Positions 1 to 8,765 of a stretch of 64,000 nucleotides of DNA are shown piece by piece. Below the pieces are notes generated by a model. That model was not told the DNA's origin. It worked only from the letters and a program-made list of their open reading frames with translations, and did no database searches. Numbering within the stretch: the stretch's first letter is position 1; the number at the start of each line of letters is the position of its first letter. The stretch spans positions 1 through 64,000 of the forward strand of contig CAVPMA010000019.1 of the NCBI GenBank assembly GCA_963706315.1. Direction: 5' to 3'. This DNA comes from CALMEC01 sp963706315 (GTDB lineage Bacteria > Actinomycetota > Thermoleophilia > Miltoncostaeales > Miltoncostaeaceae). Position numbers and translations under genes: made by a program.

Positions 1-124
1 TCCCGCACCGTCTCCCCTCCCGAGGCCGGGAGCATGGGCCGGGGTGTCCGAGATCGGCCACGGGGGCACCACCGGGGGCACCACCGCGGCGACATTCGGC
101 GCATCCGACGCGTTTCTTGCCCGA

Positions 125-835
125 TCACGAAACCGTTCGTTTGCACGGGATTCCCGTAGCGACGCGGTTCCGGGGAAACCCCCTGCGGTTGCGCGCCGGG
201 AAGCGCCACGGCGCCGGGGTGGTTCCCGGCCAGTACTCAGCGATGAGCGTGCCGGTCGCGGCGATCCGGTCCCGCAGGTGCGCGTTTCGGCGCGGATGGA
301 CAACGTCGACGCCGCATCCCAGCACCGCGAGGGTCGGCGCACCGGCTGCGAGGGCTCCCTCGTGGACCTCCGCGTCGATCCCGAGCGCGAGCCCGCTCAG
401 CACGAGCCCGCCGCGCGTCGCGAGATCCGTTGCGAGCGTCCGGGCGAACCGAAGGCCGGGGGCCGTCGCGCGGCGGCTGCCGACGATGGCGACGACCGGG
501 ACGTCGCGTCCCGCCTGCTGGAGGGGGACGCCGACGGTGAAGAGCCCGAACGGGGGGTCGTGGATCTCGGCGAGCCTGGCGGGGTAGTCGTCGCTGCCGA
601 TGGGCGTCCATCGCACGCCCGCCGCCGCGAGCGCTGCAACCTCCCGGCCTGGATCGAATGCCCGGCGCCAGTCACGCACGGCCTCGAGTTGGTCGGCGTC
701 GAGCTTGAGCAGCCGGCCGAGGGTCGTGGCACCCGCCTGCCAGAGCCGCTCACCGCCGCCGGCCTGGCGGGCCGCGCGTTGCAGGTCGCGGCCGGTGAGC
801 GCAGCCATCCCGGCGAGTCCCAGCTGCCAGCTCAT
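125..835 (-). CDS. dprA: DprA/Smf DNA-processing protein, C-terminally truncated
   Basis: DprA binds incoming single-stranded DNA and loads RecA during natural transformation. The 236-residue product has an N-terminal helical region and then the Rossmann-like core with the family motif VAIVGSRRATAPG, SGLALGIDAEVH, LAVLGCGVDVVHP and ending at FPARNR. Family members continue after that motif with a core strand and a C-terminal winged helix (usually about 300-380 residues). Here only a short unrelated tail follows before a stop, and none of the three frames down to base 1 restores DprA. It is therefore truncated or disrupted at the window edge. It overlaps the end of comM by 4 bases, so the two are co-transcribed. 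Family assignment is firm; function is doubtful. Confidence 0.85.
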   Translation of the reverse strand: MSWQLGLAGMAALTGRDLQRAARQAGGGERLWQAGATTLGRLLKLDADQLEAVRDWRRAFDPGREVAALAAAGVRWTPIGSDDYPARLAEIHDPPFGLFTVGVPLQQAGRDVPVVAIVGSRRATAPGLRFARTLATDLATRGGLVLSGLALGIDAEVHEGALAAGAPTLAVLGCGVDVVHPRRNAHLRDRIAATGTLIAEYWPGTTPAPWRFPARNRRGFPRNRVATGIPCKRTVS

Positions 836-2364
836 CCGGACCTCGTCATGCCCGACGTGCGGTACTGCAGTCCTTCGGCGACGTGCTCGGCCTCGACGCG
901 CTCGGCCCCCGCGAGGTCGGCGATGGTGCGGGCGACCCTGAGCAGCCGGTCATGGGCCCGAGCGGAGAGCCCGTGCCGGTCGATCGCGCGGGCCAGGAGC
1001 GCTTGCCCGTCGGCCTGGAGCTCGCACGCCGCGCGCACGGCGGCGGGCGCGAGGTCGGCGTTGATGACGCTCTGCCCGCGATCCAGCGCGAATCGCCTTG
1101 CGGCCTCGACCCGTGCGCGGACCGCGGTCGTGGCCTCGCCCGCTGACCGGGCGGTCCCGACGATGTCATCCGCATCGAGCCGGGGGACGTCGATCTGAAG
1201 GTCGAGGCGGTCGGCCACCGGACCGGACAGCCGGCCGCGGTACGCCTCCTGACGCCCCGGCGGGCAGGAGCACCGACGCCGCGGATCCCCGTCGAATCCG
1301 CACGGGCACGGGTTTCCCGCGCAGATGAGGAGCGGACGAGCCGGGAACCGGGCCGTGACCATGCCGCGCGTGACGTCGATGCAACCCTCCTCGAGGGGCT
1401 GGCGCAGCGCGTCGAGCGCGGCCGGCGCGAACGCCGGCACCTCGTCGAGGAACAGCACGCCGAGATGCGCGAGCGTGACCTCCCCGGGTTGCGGGAGGCG
1501 TCCGCCGCCGACGAGGCCGACGGCGGAGATCGTATGGTGCGGAGCGCGAAACGGCCGCGTCGTGACCATCGCCTGCCCGCTCGGCAGGAGCCCGGCGACG
1601 GAATGGATCCGCGTGAGCGTGATGGCGTCCTCCACATCGAGCGGCGGCAGGATCCCAGGCAGGCGGCGCGCGAGCATCGTCTTGCCGGCGCCGGGGGGTC
1701 CGATCATGAGCAGGCTGTGCCCGCCGGCGGCAGCCACCTCGAGCGCCCGCCGCGCCATGAGCTGACCGCGAACCTCCGCCAGATCGGGTGTGCCTGCCTG
1801 CGCCCCCACGGCCAGGAGCGCGGCAGGGTCGACCGTCGGCGCAGTCGCGGCCGAGCGCCCCTCGAGGGTGTCGACGGCATGACGCAGCCCGGTCACCGAG
1901 ACGATGTCGATGCGCGGCACCAAGGCGGCCTCGTCGGCGTTGCCCGCCGGCACCAGGAGCCGCCGCCAGCCGCAGCTCGCCGCGTGCTCGGCCATCGCGA
2001 GCATCCCCGCCACCGGCCGCACCGACCCGTCCAGCGCGAGCTCGCCGACCGCGCCGACGCCGGAGAGCGCCCGACCGTCGAGCTGCTGGGTGGCCGCGAG
2101 CAGCGACAGCGCGATGGGGAGGTCGTACTGGGGTCCGGCCTTACGGAGGTCCGCGGGCGCGAGATTGACGACGATGCGCCCCCGCGGGATGCCGAAGCCC
2201 TGATTGGCGATGCCTGAGCGAACCCGTTCACGCGCCTCCTGCACCGCCGCATCCGGCAGGCCCACGACGGCGAAGGCCGGCAGGCCGGGACGCAGATCGG
2301 CTTCGACTTGAACCGTTGCCGCGGCGAGCCCGAGGAGCGCCGGACTGACGAGGTGAGCGACCAC
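832..2364 (-). CDS. comM: ComM/YifB family Mg-chelatase-like AAA+ ATPase
   Basis: ComM-type hexameric helicases promote branch migration when transforming DNA is integrated. The product of about 510 residues has the N-terminal ChlI-like domain (ALLGLAAATVQVEADL, GLPDAAVQEARERV), Walker A GPPGAGKT near residue 222, Walker B LFLDEVPAF near 303, and the C-terminal domain ending QYRTSGMTRS, so it is full length. The frame is open upstream to 2520, but family alignment favours the GTG at 2364 that reads VVAHLVSPALLG. No strong Shine-Dalgarno is seen. dprA follows with a 4-base overlap, giving a competence/recombination pair. The upstream gap to yraN carries repeated CGTGCCAA boxes. Confidence 0.93.
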   Translation of the reverse strand: MVAHLVSPALLGLAAATVQVEADLRPGLPAFAVVGLPDAAVQEARERVRSGIANQGFGIPRGRIVVNLAPADLRKAGPQYDLPIALSLLAATQQLDGRALSGVGAVGELALDGSVRPVAGMLAMAEHAASCGWRRLLVPAGNADEAALVPRIDIVSVTGLRHAVDTLEGRSAATAPTVDPAALLAVGAQAGTPDLAEVRGQLMARRALEVAAAGGHSLLMIGPPGAGKTMLARRLPGILPPLDVEDAITLTRIHSVAGLLPSGQAMVTTRPFRAPHHTISAVGLVGGGRLPQPGEVTLAHLGVLFLDEVPAFAPAALDALRQPLEEGCIDVTRGMVTARFPARPLLICAGNPCPCGFDGDPRRRCSCPPGRQEAYRGRLSGPVADRLDLQIDVPRLDADDIVGTARSAGEATTAVRARVEAARRFALDRGQSVINADLAPAAVRAACELQADGQALLARAIDRHGLSARAHDRLLRVARTIADLAGAERVEAEHVAEGLQYRTSGMTRSG

Positions 2365-2408
2365 ACACCGGACCGTCGCAGCCGCGACGAAACGGCGCTC
2401 GCGCCTTT

Positions 2409-2521
2409 CGTGCCAACTCAGCGGCCGATTCGTGCCAATCGTCGACACCTCGCGAAATGTGAATCGAAACGGCACGCCGGCGGGCGTGGATTGGCACGCC
2501 TCCGTCTTGTTCGGTGGCACG
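2409..2521. promoter_or_regulatory. Cluster of CGTGCCAA / TTGGCACG boxes between comM and yraN
   Basis: The 179-base gap between the divergent comM and yraN starts carries CGTGCCAA at 2409-2416 and 2431-2438, its inverted copy at 2491-2498, and a near copy (GTGGCACG) at 2514-2521. The copies at 2431 and 2490 form an exact 9-base inverted pair, CGTGCCAAT and ATTGGCACG. The recurrence suggests operator sites for an unknown regulator. The TTGGCACG copy lacks a correctly spaced TTGC, so a sigma-54 promoter is not supported. Confidence 0.4.
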
Positions 2522-2543
2522 CTCGTCCACCAACGTCCGCTCG

Positions 2544-2966
2544 ATGGTGAGCGGCGGACAGCTCGGAGAGCGCCTCGCAGCCCGCTACCTCCTCCGGCGG
2601 GGCTGGCGGATCCTCGCCCGCAACTGGCACGGCGGGGGCGGCGAGATCGATCTCGTGGCGATGCGTTGCGGCGTCGTCGCGTTCGTGGAGGTCAAGGCAC
2701 GCGGCGATCCCGCCGCCCTCGACGATCCCGTGACCTCAGCTCAACGGATGCGCCTCATCCGCTCGGCGAGCGCGTTTCTCGCCGGACGCTCAGACCTTGA
2801 CCACGCTTGGGCGCGGTTCGACCTCATCGCCGTCGACACGGGCGCGCGGCGGGGCCGGCGGGTGCGTCACGTGGCAGGTGCGTTCGACGCTTCGGCCGGG
2901 GCCGGCGGCCCGACGTCGAAGAGCCGCAGCTCCGGGTACGCCTCCGATCGGAAGGAGCGGCGGTGA
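2544..2966 (+). CDS. yraN: YraN/UPF0102 nuclease-fold protein
   Basis: A 140-residue member of the YraN family, which has a predicted Holliday-junction-resolvase-like endonuclease fold. Visible motifs are QLGERLAARYLLRRGWRILARNW, then GGGGEIDLVA and VVAFVEVKAR, which supply the E, D and ExK residues of the PD-(D/E)xK core. The ATG at 2544 aligns with the usual family start; an earlier in-frame start at 2514 would add ten atypical residues. The gene normally lies between rnhB and comM on the same strand; here it keeps its place but is inverted. Its last 100 bases overlap the 3' end of rnhB tail to tail. Confidence 0.88.
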   Translation: MVSGGQLGERLAARYLLRRGWRILARNWHGGGGEIDLVAMRCGVVAFVEVKARGDPAALDDPVTSAQRMRLIRSASAFLAGRSDLDHAWARFDLIAVDTGARRGRRVRHVAGAFDASAGAGGPTSKSRSSGYASDRKERR

Positions 2967-3592
2967 AGCGGGCAGAGCCCCGTGGCGCGAAGGGCCTCCT
3001 GGTGCTCACGTGTCGCGTACCCCACGTGGCGCTCGAAGCCGAACACCGGCCAGCTGGCATGGGCCGGCCCCGCCATGAGCCGGTCACGGGTGGTCTTTGC
3101 GATGACGGACGCGGCGGCGACCGCGGCCGACGTGGCGTCGCCGTCGATCACGGCGCGATGCTCGGGTGCCGGATCGGGCAGTTCGAAGCCGTCGACGATG
3201 CAGGCATCCGCGCCGGGGTCGATCGCTGCGAGGCACTGGGCAAGCAGGCGGAGATTGGAGCGGTGAAGGCCGTCGCGGTCCAGCGACGGGGCGCAGGCCG
3301 ACACCACGACCACCTGCCGCGCGTGGAGCAGGATCGCGGCCGCCAGCTCCTCCCGCCGGGCCGGCGTGACCCGCTTCGAGTCGTCGAGTCCCTCCAGGTC
3401 GCGCCTGGCTCGACGGCCGATCACCTCGAGATCCCAGGCCACGGCCGCCGCGACGAGCGGTCCTGCGAGACACCCGCGACCGGCCTCGTCGGCACCCGCG
3501 ACCACCCGGACCCCGAGGGAGCGGTCGAAGCGAAACAGGGCCGAGGTGCGCGATCGCCGCCGCCGCGCGGCGGTGGCCCGTGTCGACGTCAT
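2867..3592 (-). CDS. rnhB: Ribonuclease HII
   Basis: RNase HII removes RNA primers and single ribonucleotides from DNA. The product (241 residues from the ATG at 3592; a GTG at 3625 is an alternative) has the catalytic GADEAGRGCLAGPL motif, LDDSKRVTPARRE, CIVDGF, the GDATSAAVAAASVIAKTTRD segment and the terminal HRRSF. The four acidic catalytic residues (DE, D of VDG, D of GDA/TRD) are present. About 30 extra residues follow HRRSF, encoded where the inverted yraN overlaps. It sits downstream of rplS, as in many bacteria. Confidence 0.94.
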   Translation of the reverse strand: MTSTRATAARRRRSRTSALFRFDRSLGVRVVAGADEAGRGCLAGPLVAAAVAWDLEVIGRRARRDLEGLDDSKRVTPARREELAAAILLHARQVVVVSACAPSLDRDGLHRSNLRLLAQCLAAIDPGADACIVDGFELPDPAPEHRAVIDGDATSAAVAAASVIAKTTRDRLMAGPAHASWPVFGFERHVGYATREHQEALRATGLCPLHRRSFRSEAYPELRLFDVGPPAPAEASNAPAT

Positions 3593-3655
3593 CCCTGGTC
3601 CGTCATCCGCACTCGTCGTCCGCACGGACTCCCGGGACGAGGCACTGCGGGGGTT

Positions 3656-4000
3656 CTAGCGCTGCTTCTCGCGGACGCGGGCCTTCTTGCCGACCTTGCC
3701 GCGGAGGTAGTACAGCTTCGCCCGGCGGACATCGCCCTCGGTCACGCGCTCGATTCGCTCGATCTTCGGAGAGTGCACGGGGAACGTCCGCTCGACGCCC
3801 ACGCCAAAGCTCTGCTTGCGGACGGTGAACGTCTCCCGCGACGTGGAGCCCTGCCGCTTGATCACGATGCCCTCGAACACCTGGATCCGCTGGCGCTGCC
3901 CCTCGATCACGCGGAAGTGCACCTTGACGGTGTCGCCGGACTTGAACTCCGGGACATCGTCTCTGAGCTGCATCCGCTCAAGGGTTTCGATCACGCTCAC
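3656..4000 (-). CDS. rplS: 50S ribosomal protein L19
   Basis: bL19 of the large ribosomal subunit, 114 residues, the usual length. It reads VSVIETLERMQLRDDVPEF, GDTVKVHFRVIEGQRQRIQVFEGIVI, GVGVERTFPVHSPKIERIE and RRAKLYYLRGKVGKKARV. The GTG at 4000 was chosen because a GGAGGA Shine-Dalgarno precedes it by about six bases and it matches the family N-terminus; the upstream ATG at 4018 would add unusual residues. It is the last ribosomal gene of the ffh-rpsP-khpA-rimM-trmD-rplS run. Confidence 0.97.
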   Translation of the reverse strand: MSVIETLERMQLRDDVPEFKSGDTVKVHFRVIEGQRQRIQVFEGIVIKRQGSTSRETFTVRKQSFGVGVERTFPVHSPKIERIERVTEGDVRRAKLYYLRGKVGKKARVREKQR

Positions 4001-4075
4001 GCGGTTTCCTCCGGACATCCGACGACGAAAGCAGCGGGCATCGTACCACCTGGCCGCGACACCGAGCTGCACGCC

Positions 4076-4750
4076 CTACGACGGGGGCGTGCCGAGCTGC
4101 TCCTCGCGCCACCGCTCGATCGCACCGTGGTTCCCCGAGCGGAGGATCTCGGGGACGCTCCAGCCGCGGAACTCCGGTGGGCGCGTGAAGTGGGGGTGCT
4201 CCACGCGACCTCCGAGCGCCTCGGAGAACGACTCGCGTTCGAGGCTCTCCGGGTTCCCGAGGGCGCCGGGCAGGCGGCGGGCGACTGCGTCGATCACCGC
4301 CATCGCGGCGACCTCGCCGCCGGCGAGCACGAACGGGCCGAGGCAGATCGCGTCCCCCGCCAGCCGGGTGTGGACGCGCTCGTCGAATCCCTCGTAGCGA
4401 CCGCAGAGCAGGACGAGCTCCTCGACGCCTCCGAGCTCGCGGGCGACGGAGTCCGAGAACTGGCGGCCCCGAGGGGTGAGGACGGCCACGTGGCGGTTGT
4501 CACGCACCGCCTCGGCGGGCTCGCCGTAGACCGCCTCGAACGCCGCCGCGACGACGTCCACGCGGATCACCATGCCCGGGCCCCCGCCGTACGGGGCGTC
4601 GTCCACCTGGCCGTTGGGCAGCGGCGAGGTGTCCCGGAACGAGAAGCAGCGGATCTCGAGCCCGCCGTCGAGACCGGCCTGGGTGAGATGGCGCGGCCGG
4701 CGCATCCAGTCGAACCACTCCGGGAAGAGCGTGAAGACGTCGATCCTCAT
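4076..4750 (-). CDS. trmD: tRNA (guanine-37-N1)-methyltransferase
   Basis: TrmD uses S-adenosylmethionine to make m1G37 in tRNAs, preventing frameshifting. The 224-residue protein starts MRIDVFTLFPEWFDW and shows DDAPYGGGPGMV, LLCGRYEGFDERV (trefoil-knot cofactor site), FVLAGGEVAAM and the C-terminal HPHFTRPPEFRG. Its start overlaps the rimM stop by 4 bases (ATGA), showing translational coupling. Confidence 0.97.
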   Translation of the reverse strand: MRIDVFTLFPEWFDWMRRPRHLTQAGLDGGLEIRCFSFRDTSPLPNGQVDDAPYGGGPGMVIRVDVVAAAFEAVYGEPAEAVRDNRHVAVLTPRGRQFSDSVARELGGVEELVLLCGRYEGFDERVHTRLAGDAICLGPFVLAGGEVAAMAVIDAVARRLPGALGNPESLERESFSEALGGRVEHPHFTRPPEFRGWSVPEILRSGNHGAIERWREEQLGTPPS

Positions 4751-5277
4751 CGGTCATCGCGTCCCGGGAGCAGGTCGTCCCTGATCCGGATGCGGCGAGC
4801 GGCGAGGTCGAGCTCCTCGACCGCATCGTGCGTGAACGGCACCAGCACGTTCTCGCCGTCCGGGCGCCGTACCACCAGTGCGTCGTTGGCCGCCCCCTCG
4901 TAGACGTCGACGACCTCGCCCAGTTCCTCGGAGCCGGTTGCGACGGCGCAGCCGATGAGCTCCGTGACGTAGAACTCGTCGGGCTCGGTGAGACTCGCTC
5001 GGCGTTCGACGGGGACCCCGATCGTCGACCCGGTCAGCGCCGCCGCCGCCGCGCGCGTGTCGGCGCCGGCGAATCGGATGAGCAGCGAGCCCGGGGTGTG
5101 GCGGATCTCGAGGATCTCAACCTCCCGGGGGGAGGCGTCGCCGGGGGGAATCACCTCGACCCGGTCGCCGACGGCGAGCGACGCGAGGGTGGGGCCCGTT
5201 GGATGCGCGCGTATCTCTCCGCCGACGCCGTGGGGCCGTCCGAGACGCCCGATGACGACCAGGTGGTCCGAAGCCAT
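4747..5277 (-). CDS. rimM: 16S rRNA processing protein RimM
   Basis: RimM assists maturation of the 30S head and binds ribosomal protein S19. The 176-residue product has the N-terminal RimM barrel (VVIGRLGRPHGVGGEIRAHP) and the C-terminal PRC-barrel (VTELIGCAVATGSEELGEVVDVYEG, ENVLVPFTHDAVEELD). It lies 12 bases after khpA and overlaps trmD by 4, in the usual rpsP-khpA-rimM-trmD order. Confidence 0.96.
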   Translation of the reverse strand: MASDHLVVIGRLGRPHGVGGEIRAHPTGPTLASLAVGDRVEVIPPGDASPREVEILEIRHTPGSLLIRFAGADTRAAAAALTGSTIGVPVERRASLTEPDEFYVTELIGCAVATGSEELGEVVDVYEGAANDALVVRRPDGENVLVPFTHDAVEELDLAARRIRIRDDLLPGRDDR

Positions 5278-5289
5278 GGGGCGCTGGGT

Positions 5290-5538
5290 CTAATCGACGA
5301 TGTCGAGCGCGGCGCGGATGCCCTGCGAGCGCCCGGCTGCCTGGGTGACGGTGCGCAGGGCGTGCGCGATGCGCCCGCCCCGGCCGATGACCTGGCCGCG
5401 CTGCCCGTCGGGGACAATCAGCTCGAACACGGTGCGGTCGCGATCCTCGCGTGTCTGCACCCGCACCTCGTCGGGGGTCTCGATGAGCCCCCGCGCCAGC
5501 ACCGCGATCATCTCCTCAAGTGCGGCGGTGTCGGCCAC
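5290..5538 (-). CDS. khpA: KhpA-type KH-domain RNA-binding protein
   Basis: An 82-residue single KH-domain protein. KhpA homologues bind RNA, often with KhpB, and affect cell division and small-RNA regulation. The sequence runs LEEMIAVLARGLIETPDEV and then VPDGQRGQVIGRGGRIAHAL, which carries the GxxG loop as GRGG. The GTG at 5538 lies one base after the rpsP stop; the frame is open further upstream, but that part is antisense-like relative to rpsP. The position between rpsP and rimM is diagnostic. Confidence 0.92.
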   Translation of the reverse strand: MADTAALEEMIAVLARGLIETPDEVRVQTREDRDRTVFELIVPDGQRGQVIGRGGRIAHALRTVTQAAGRSQGIRAALDIVD

Positions 5539-5539
5539 G

Positions 5540-5791
5540 TCAGGTCGCCGCGCCCTGCGCCTCGACGATCTTGATGAGCTTCGCGACGGCGGGACTGGGC
5601 TGTGCGCCCTTGCCAATCCACTCCCTGACCTTCGGGAGGTCGAGCTCCACGAGCGACGGCTCAGTCTGCGGGTTGTAGCGCCCGACCGTCTCGATGTTGC
5701 GTCCGTCCCGCGGCGAGCGGGCATCGGCGACGACGACTCGGTAGATCGCATTCTTCTTGCTGCCCACGCGGGCGAGGCGAATCTTGACCAC
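5540..5791 (-). CDS. rpsP: 30S ribosomal protein S16
   Basis: bS16, 83 residues, a small-subunit assembly protein. It reads VKIRLARVGSKKNAIYRVVV, DARSPRDGRNIETVGRYNP and ends KLIKIVEAQGAAT. The GTG start has AAGGAG nearby upstream. It is 17 bases downstream of ffh, so SRP protein and ribosomal genes share an operon. Confidence 0.97.
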   Translation of the reverse strand: MVKIRLARVGSKKNAIYRVVVADARSPRDGRNIETVGRYNPQTEPSLVELDLPKVREWIGKGAQPSPAVAKLIKIVEAQGAAT

Positions 5792-5808
5792 GTTGCTCCT
5801 TGGAGGGT

Positions 5809-7125
<1,317 letters not shown>

Positions 7126-7207
7126 CAGCCGGGGAGTGTACAACCCCGACTCCGAGACCCCTGGTGCCCACCGTGATCGCCCAACCGCAGGGCATCACGC
7201 GCTCGTG

Positions 7208-7213
7208 TACCGT
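7208..7213 (+). promoter_or_regulatory. -10 element TGTACCGT, leaderless-type
   Basis: TACCGT with an upstream TG lies exactly seven bases before a TTG start at 7221. The same TGTACCGT-N7-start arrangement recurs at 61211-61226. No Shine-Dalgarno is present between box and start. Confidence 0.5.
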
Positions 7214-7220
7214 CGCCGCG

Positions 7221-7955
7221 TTGATCAACCTGCCACGCCTGCGGGGCTACATCGGCGAGTTCGGGGTCGGCGGCCTGCTGCTGAGCGTCACGCGACGCGG
7301 GTGCCGGCACGCCCGCTACGCGGCCCGACGGCTCACCGAGACCCCCGAGACCTTCGAGTACCGTGGCGAGCGGTACACGGTCGTGCATCACCGGAGCGGC
7401 CGGACATGGTTGACGGAGCGCGCCATCGAGCTGCCTGTCGCCATGCGGTTCGTGGACGGTTTCGGGCCGTCGGGGTTCGGACTCGAGGTCGGGAACGTGC
7501 TCTTCCGGTACCGACCCGTCCATCATCGGGTCGTCGACAAGTACGAGCGGGCGCCGGGGGTTGAGAACATCGACGTCATCGACATCACGACCGAGCGACC
7601 CTTCGACTTCATCGTGTCGATCTCGACGCTCGAGCATGCCGGCTGGGACGAGGCGGAGCGGGATCTCGACAAGCCGCTGCGAGCGATTCATCATCTCCGG
7701 TCGTTGCTGCGCCCCGGCGGTGGGCGGCTCCTCGTCACGCTCCCGCTGGGCTACAACCCGACAGTGGATCGCGTGGCGCTCGACGGCACGAGCGGGGCCG
7801 CGCACGGCGAGATCTTCGTCCGCGACCGTCACCTCAGGTGGGCGGCCGCCGATCGTCCGGAGCCACACGAGTTGCGGTACGAATTCGAGCTGCGCTCTGC
7901 CACCGCCGTGTGGATCGGGGAGTTCGGGCCGCTCGAAGAGCGCCGAACAGAATGA
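7221..7955 (+). CDS. SAM-dependent methyltransferase-like protein
   Basis: The product (244 residues from the TTG at 7221; GTG at 7164 or 7173 are alternatives) resembles class I methyltransferases of the type 11 group. It has an acidic strand end (VENIDVIDITTERPFDFIVSISTLEHAGWDE) and then LRSLLRPGGGRLLVTLPLGYNP, matching motifs IV to VI of such enzymes. The classical GxGxG motif I is not clear; GLEVGNVL may stand in for it. Related proteins methylate sugars or small molecules next to glycosyltransferases, but none is adjacent, so the substrate is unknown. It is divergent from ffh. The TTG was preferred because a TGTACCGT box precedes it by seven bases. Confidence 0.7.
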   Translation: MINLPRLRGYIGEFGVGGLLLSVTRRGCRHARYAARRLTETPETFEYRGERYTVVHHRSGRTWLTERAIELPVAMRFVDGFGPSGFGLEVGNVLFRYRPVHHRVVDKYERAPGVENIDVIDITTERPFDFIVSISTLEHAGWDEAERDLDKPLRAIHHLRSLLRPGGGRLLVTLPLGYNPTVDRVALDGTSGAAHGEIFVRDRHLRWAAADRPEPHELRYEFELRSATAVWIGEFGPLEERRTE

Positions 7956-7959
7956 AGGT

Positions 7960-8301
7960 GCCTCGATCTGCTTGTCCGCAGCCGCCGGACGACCCACTGC
8001 CCGTACGCGTGATCTGCTTCGAGCACTTGCCGAGCAAGCACGGGGAAGCCACGATGCCCGGCCGGTGCTGCTCAACCTCGGCGCGCCCGGCGGCCTCGAC
8101 ATCGCGCCGTGGTCGGATCGCGTCCGGCTGATCGACGCGGGGCATGCCGGCGAGTGGGAGCTTCCGGTATTCGGCTCGGTCAGCGCTCCCACCGCCGTGT
8201 TGATCCGGCCCGACGGATACGTCGCCTGGGTTGGAGAGCGAACACACCTCGGACTCACTGACGCGCTAACCACCTGGTTCGGATCACCCACCGCGGCGTA
8301 G
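7960..8301 (+). pseudogene. Remnant of FAD-dependent aromatic hydroxylase (C-terminal domain)
   Basis: The frame reads DLLRALAEQ, ARPVLLNLGAPGGLD, WSDRVRLIDAG, TAVLIRPDGYVAWVGE and stops at 8301. This matches the C-terminal thioredoxin-like domain of PheA/TfdB-type and rifampicin-monooxygenase-type flavoprotein hydroxylases (typical pattern PVLL-LG ... LLVRPDGYVAW). The FAD-binding and substrate domains, about 400 residues, are absent; the methyltransferase gene lies directly upstream in another frame, and no convincing start codon is seen. I infer a decayed gene or leftover of a deletion. Confidence 0.55.
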
Positions 8302-8355
8302 CGCACTGGCTCCCAGGATCAATCTGTTCGACGTTCCAAGTCGCTCGACCGGCCG

Positions 8356-8700
8356 CTAGTAGCGGTCGATCTCGCGCAGGCGGTCGTCGGAGATGCCGAA
8401 GTGGTGCGCGAACTCGTGATGCACCGTGTGGATGGTCTGCGCGCGAAGCAACTCCGGATCGTGGCCGTAGAACCGCTCCAGCGGGCGGCGGAAGATCGTG
8501 ATGCGGTCGGGCAGGACGGCCACGTACCCGCCGCCCCGGTGCGGCTGAGGAATGCCCTGGTAGAGACCGAGGATCCCCGGGTGGCCCGGCACCTCGTCGG
8601 CGATCTCCACCGCGACGTTGTCGACCTTCCCGGCGATCTCCGGCGGGAGGGAGTCCAGCGCGTCCCTGACCGCCTCCGCCACGACGTCCGTGTCACTCAT
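8356..8700 (-). CDS. Minimal metallopeptidase-like (zincin) family protein
   Basis: A 114-residue protein with one zinc-protease helix, HTVHHEFAHHFGISDDRL, containing HEFAH (HExxH) and a downstream acidic residue. This is the small zincin-like family (Pfam Zincin_1), common in actinobacteria and alphaproteobacteria, for which no substrate is established. Other conserved family parts visible are ILGLYQGIPQPHRG and DRITIFRRPLERF. It has its own TACGAT-N7-ATG leaderless promoter (box at 8708-8713) and lies downstream of ftsY in the same orientation. Confidence 0.88.
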   Translation of the reverse strand: MSDTDVVAEAVRDALDSLPPEIAGKVDNVAVEIADEVPGHPGILGLYQGIPQPHRGGGYVAVLPDRITIFRRPLERFYGHDPELLRAQTIHTVHHEFAHHFGISDDRLREIDRY

Positions 8701-8707
8701 GTGGGAA

Positions 8708-8713
8708 ATCGTA
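8708..8713 (-). promoter_or_regulatory. -10 element TACGAT, leaderless-type
   Basis: On the minus strand TACGAT is followed by seven bases and then the ATG at 8700. No Shine-Dalgarno is present. The spacing matches other start-proximal boxes in the window. Confidence 0.5.
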
Positions 8714-8765
8714 GCTGTACCCGGCGCAAATCCGCCCAGGATCCGAGTCGACCGGTAACGGCTGC

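Noticed and set aside
44..1198. Long plus-strand open frame opposite dprA and comM
   Set aside because: Arg/Ala/Gly-rich shadow of the minus-strand genes, with no recognisable motif; typical of high-GC DNA.
2490..2510. Sigma-54 promoter TTGGCACG upstream of yraN
   Set aside because: No TTGC at the required -12 spacing; better read as one of several repeated boxes.
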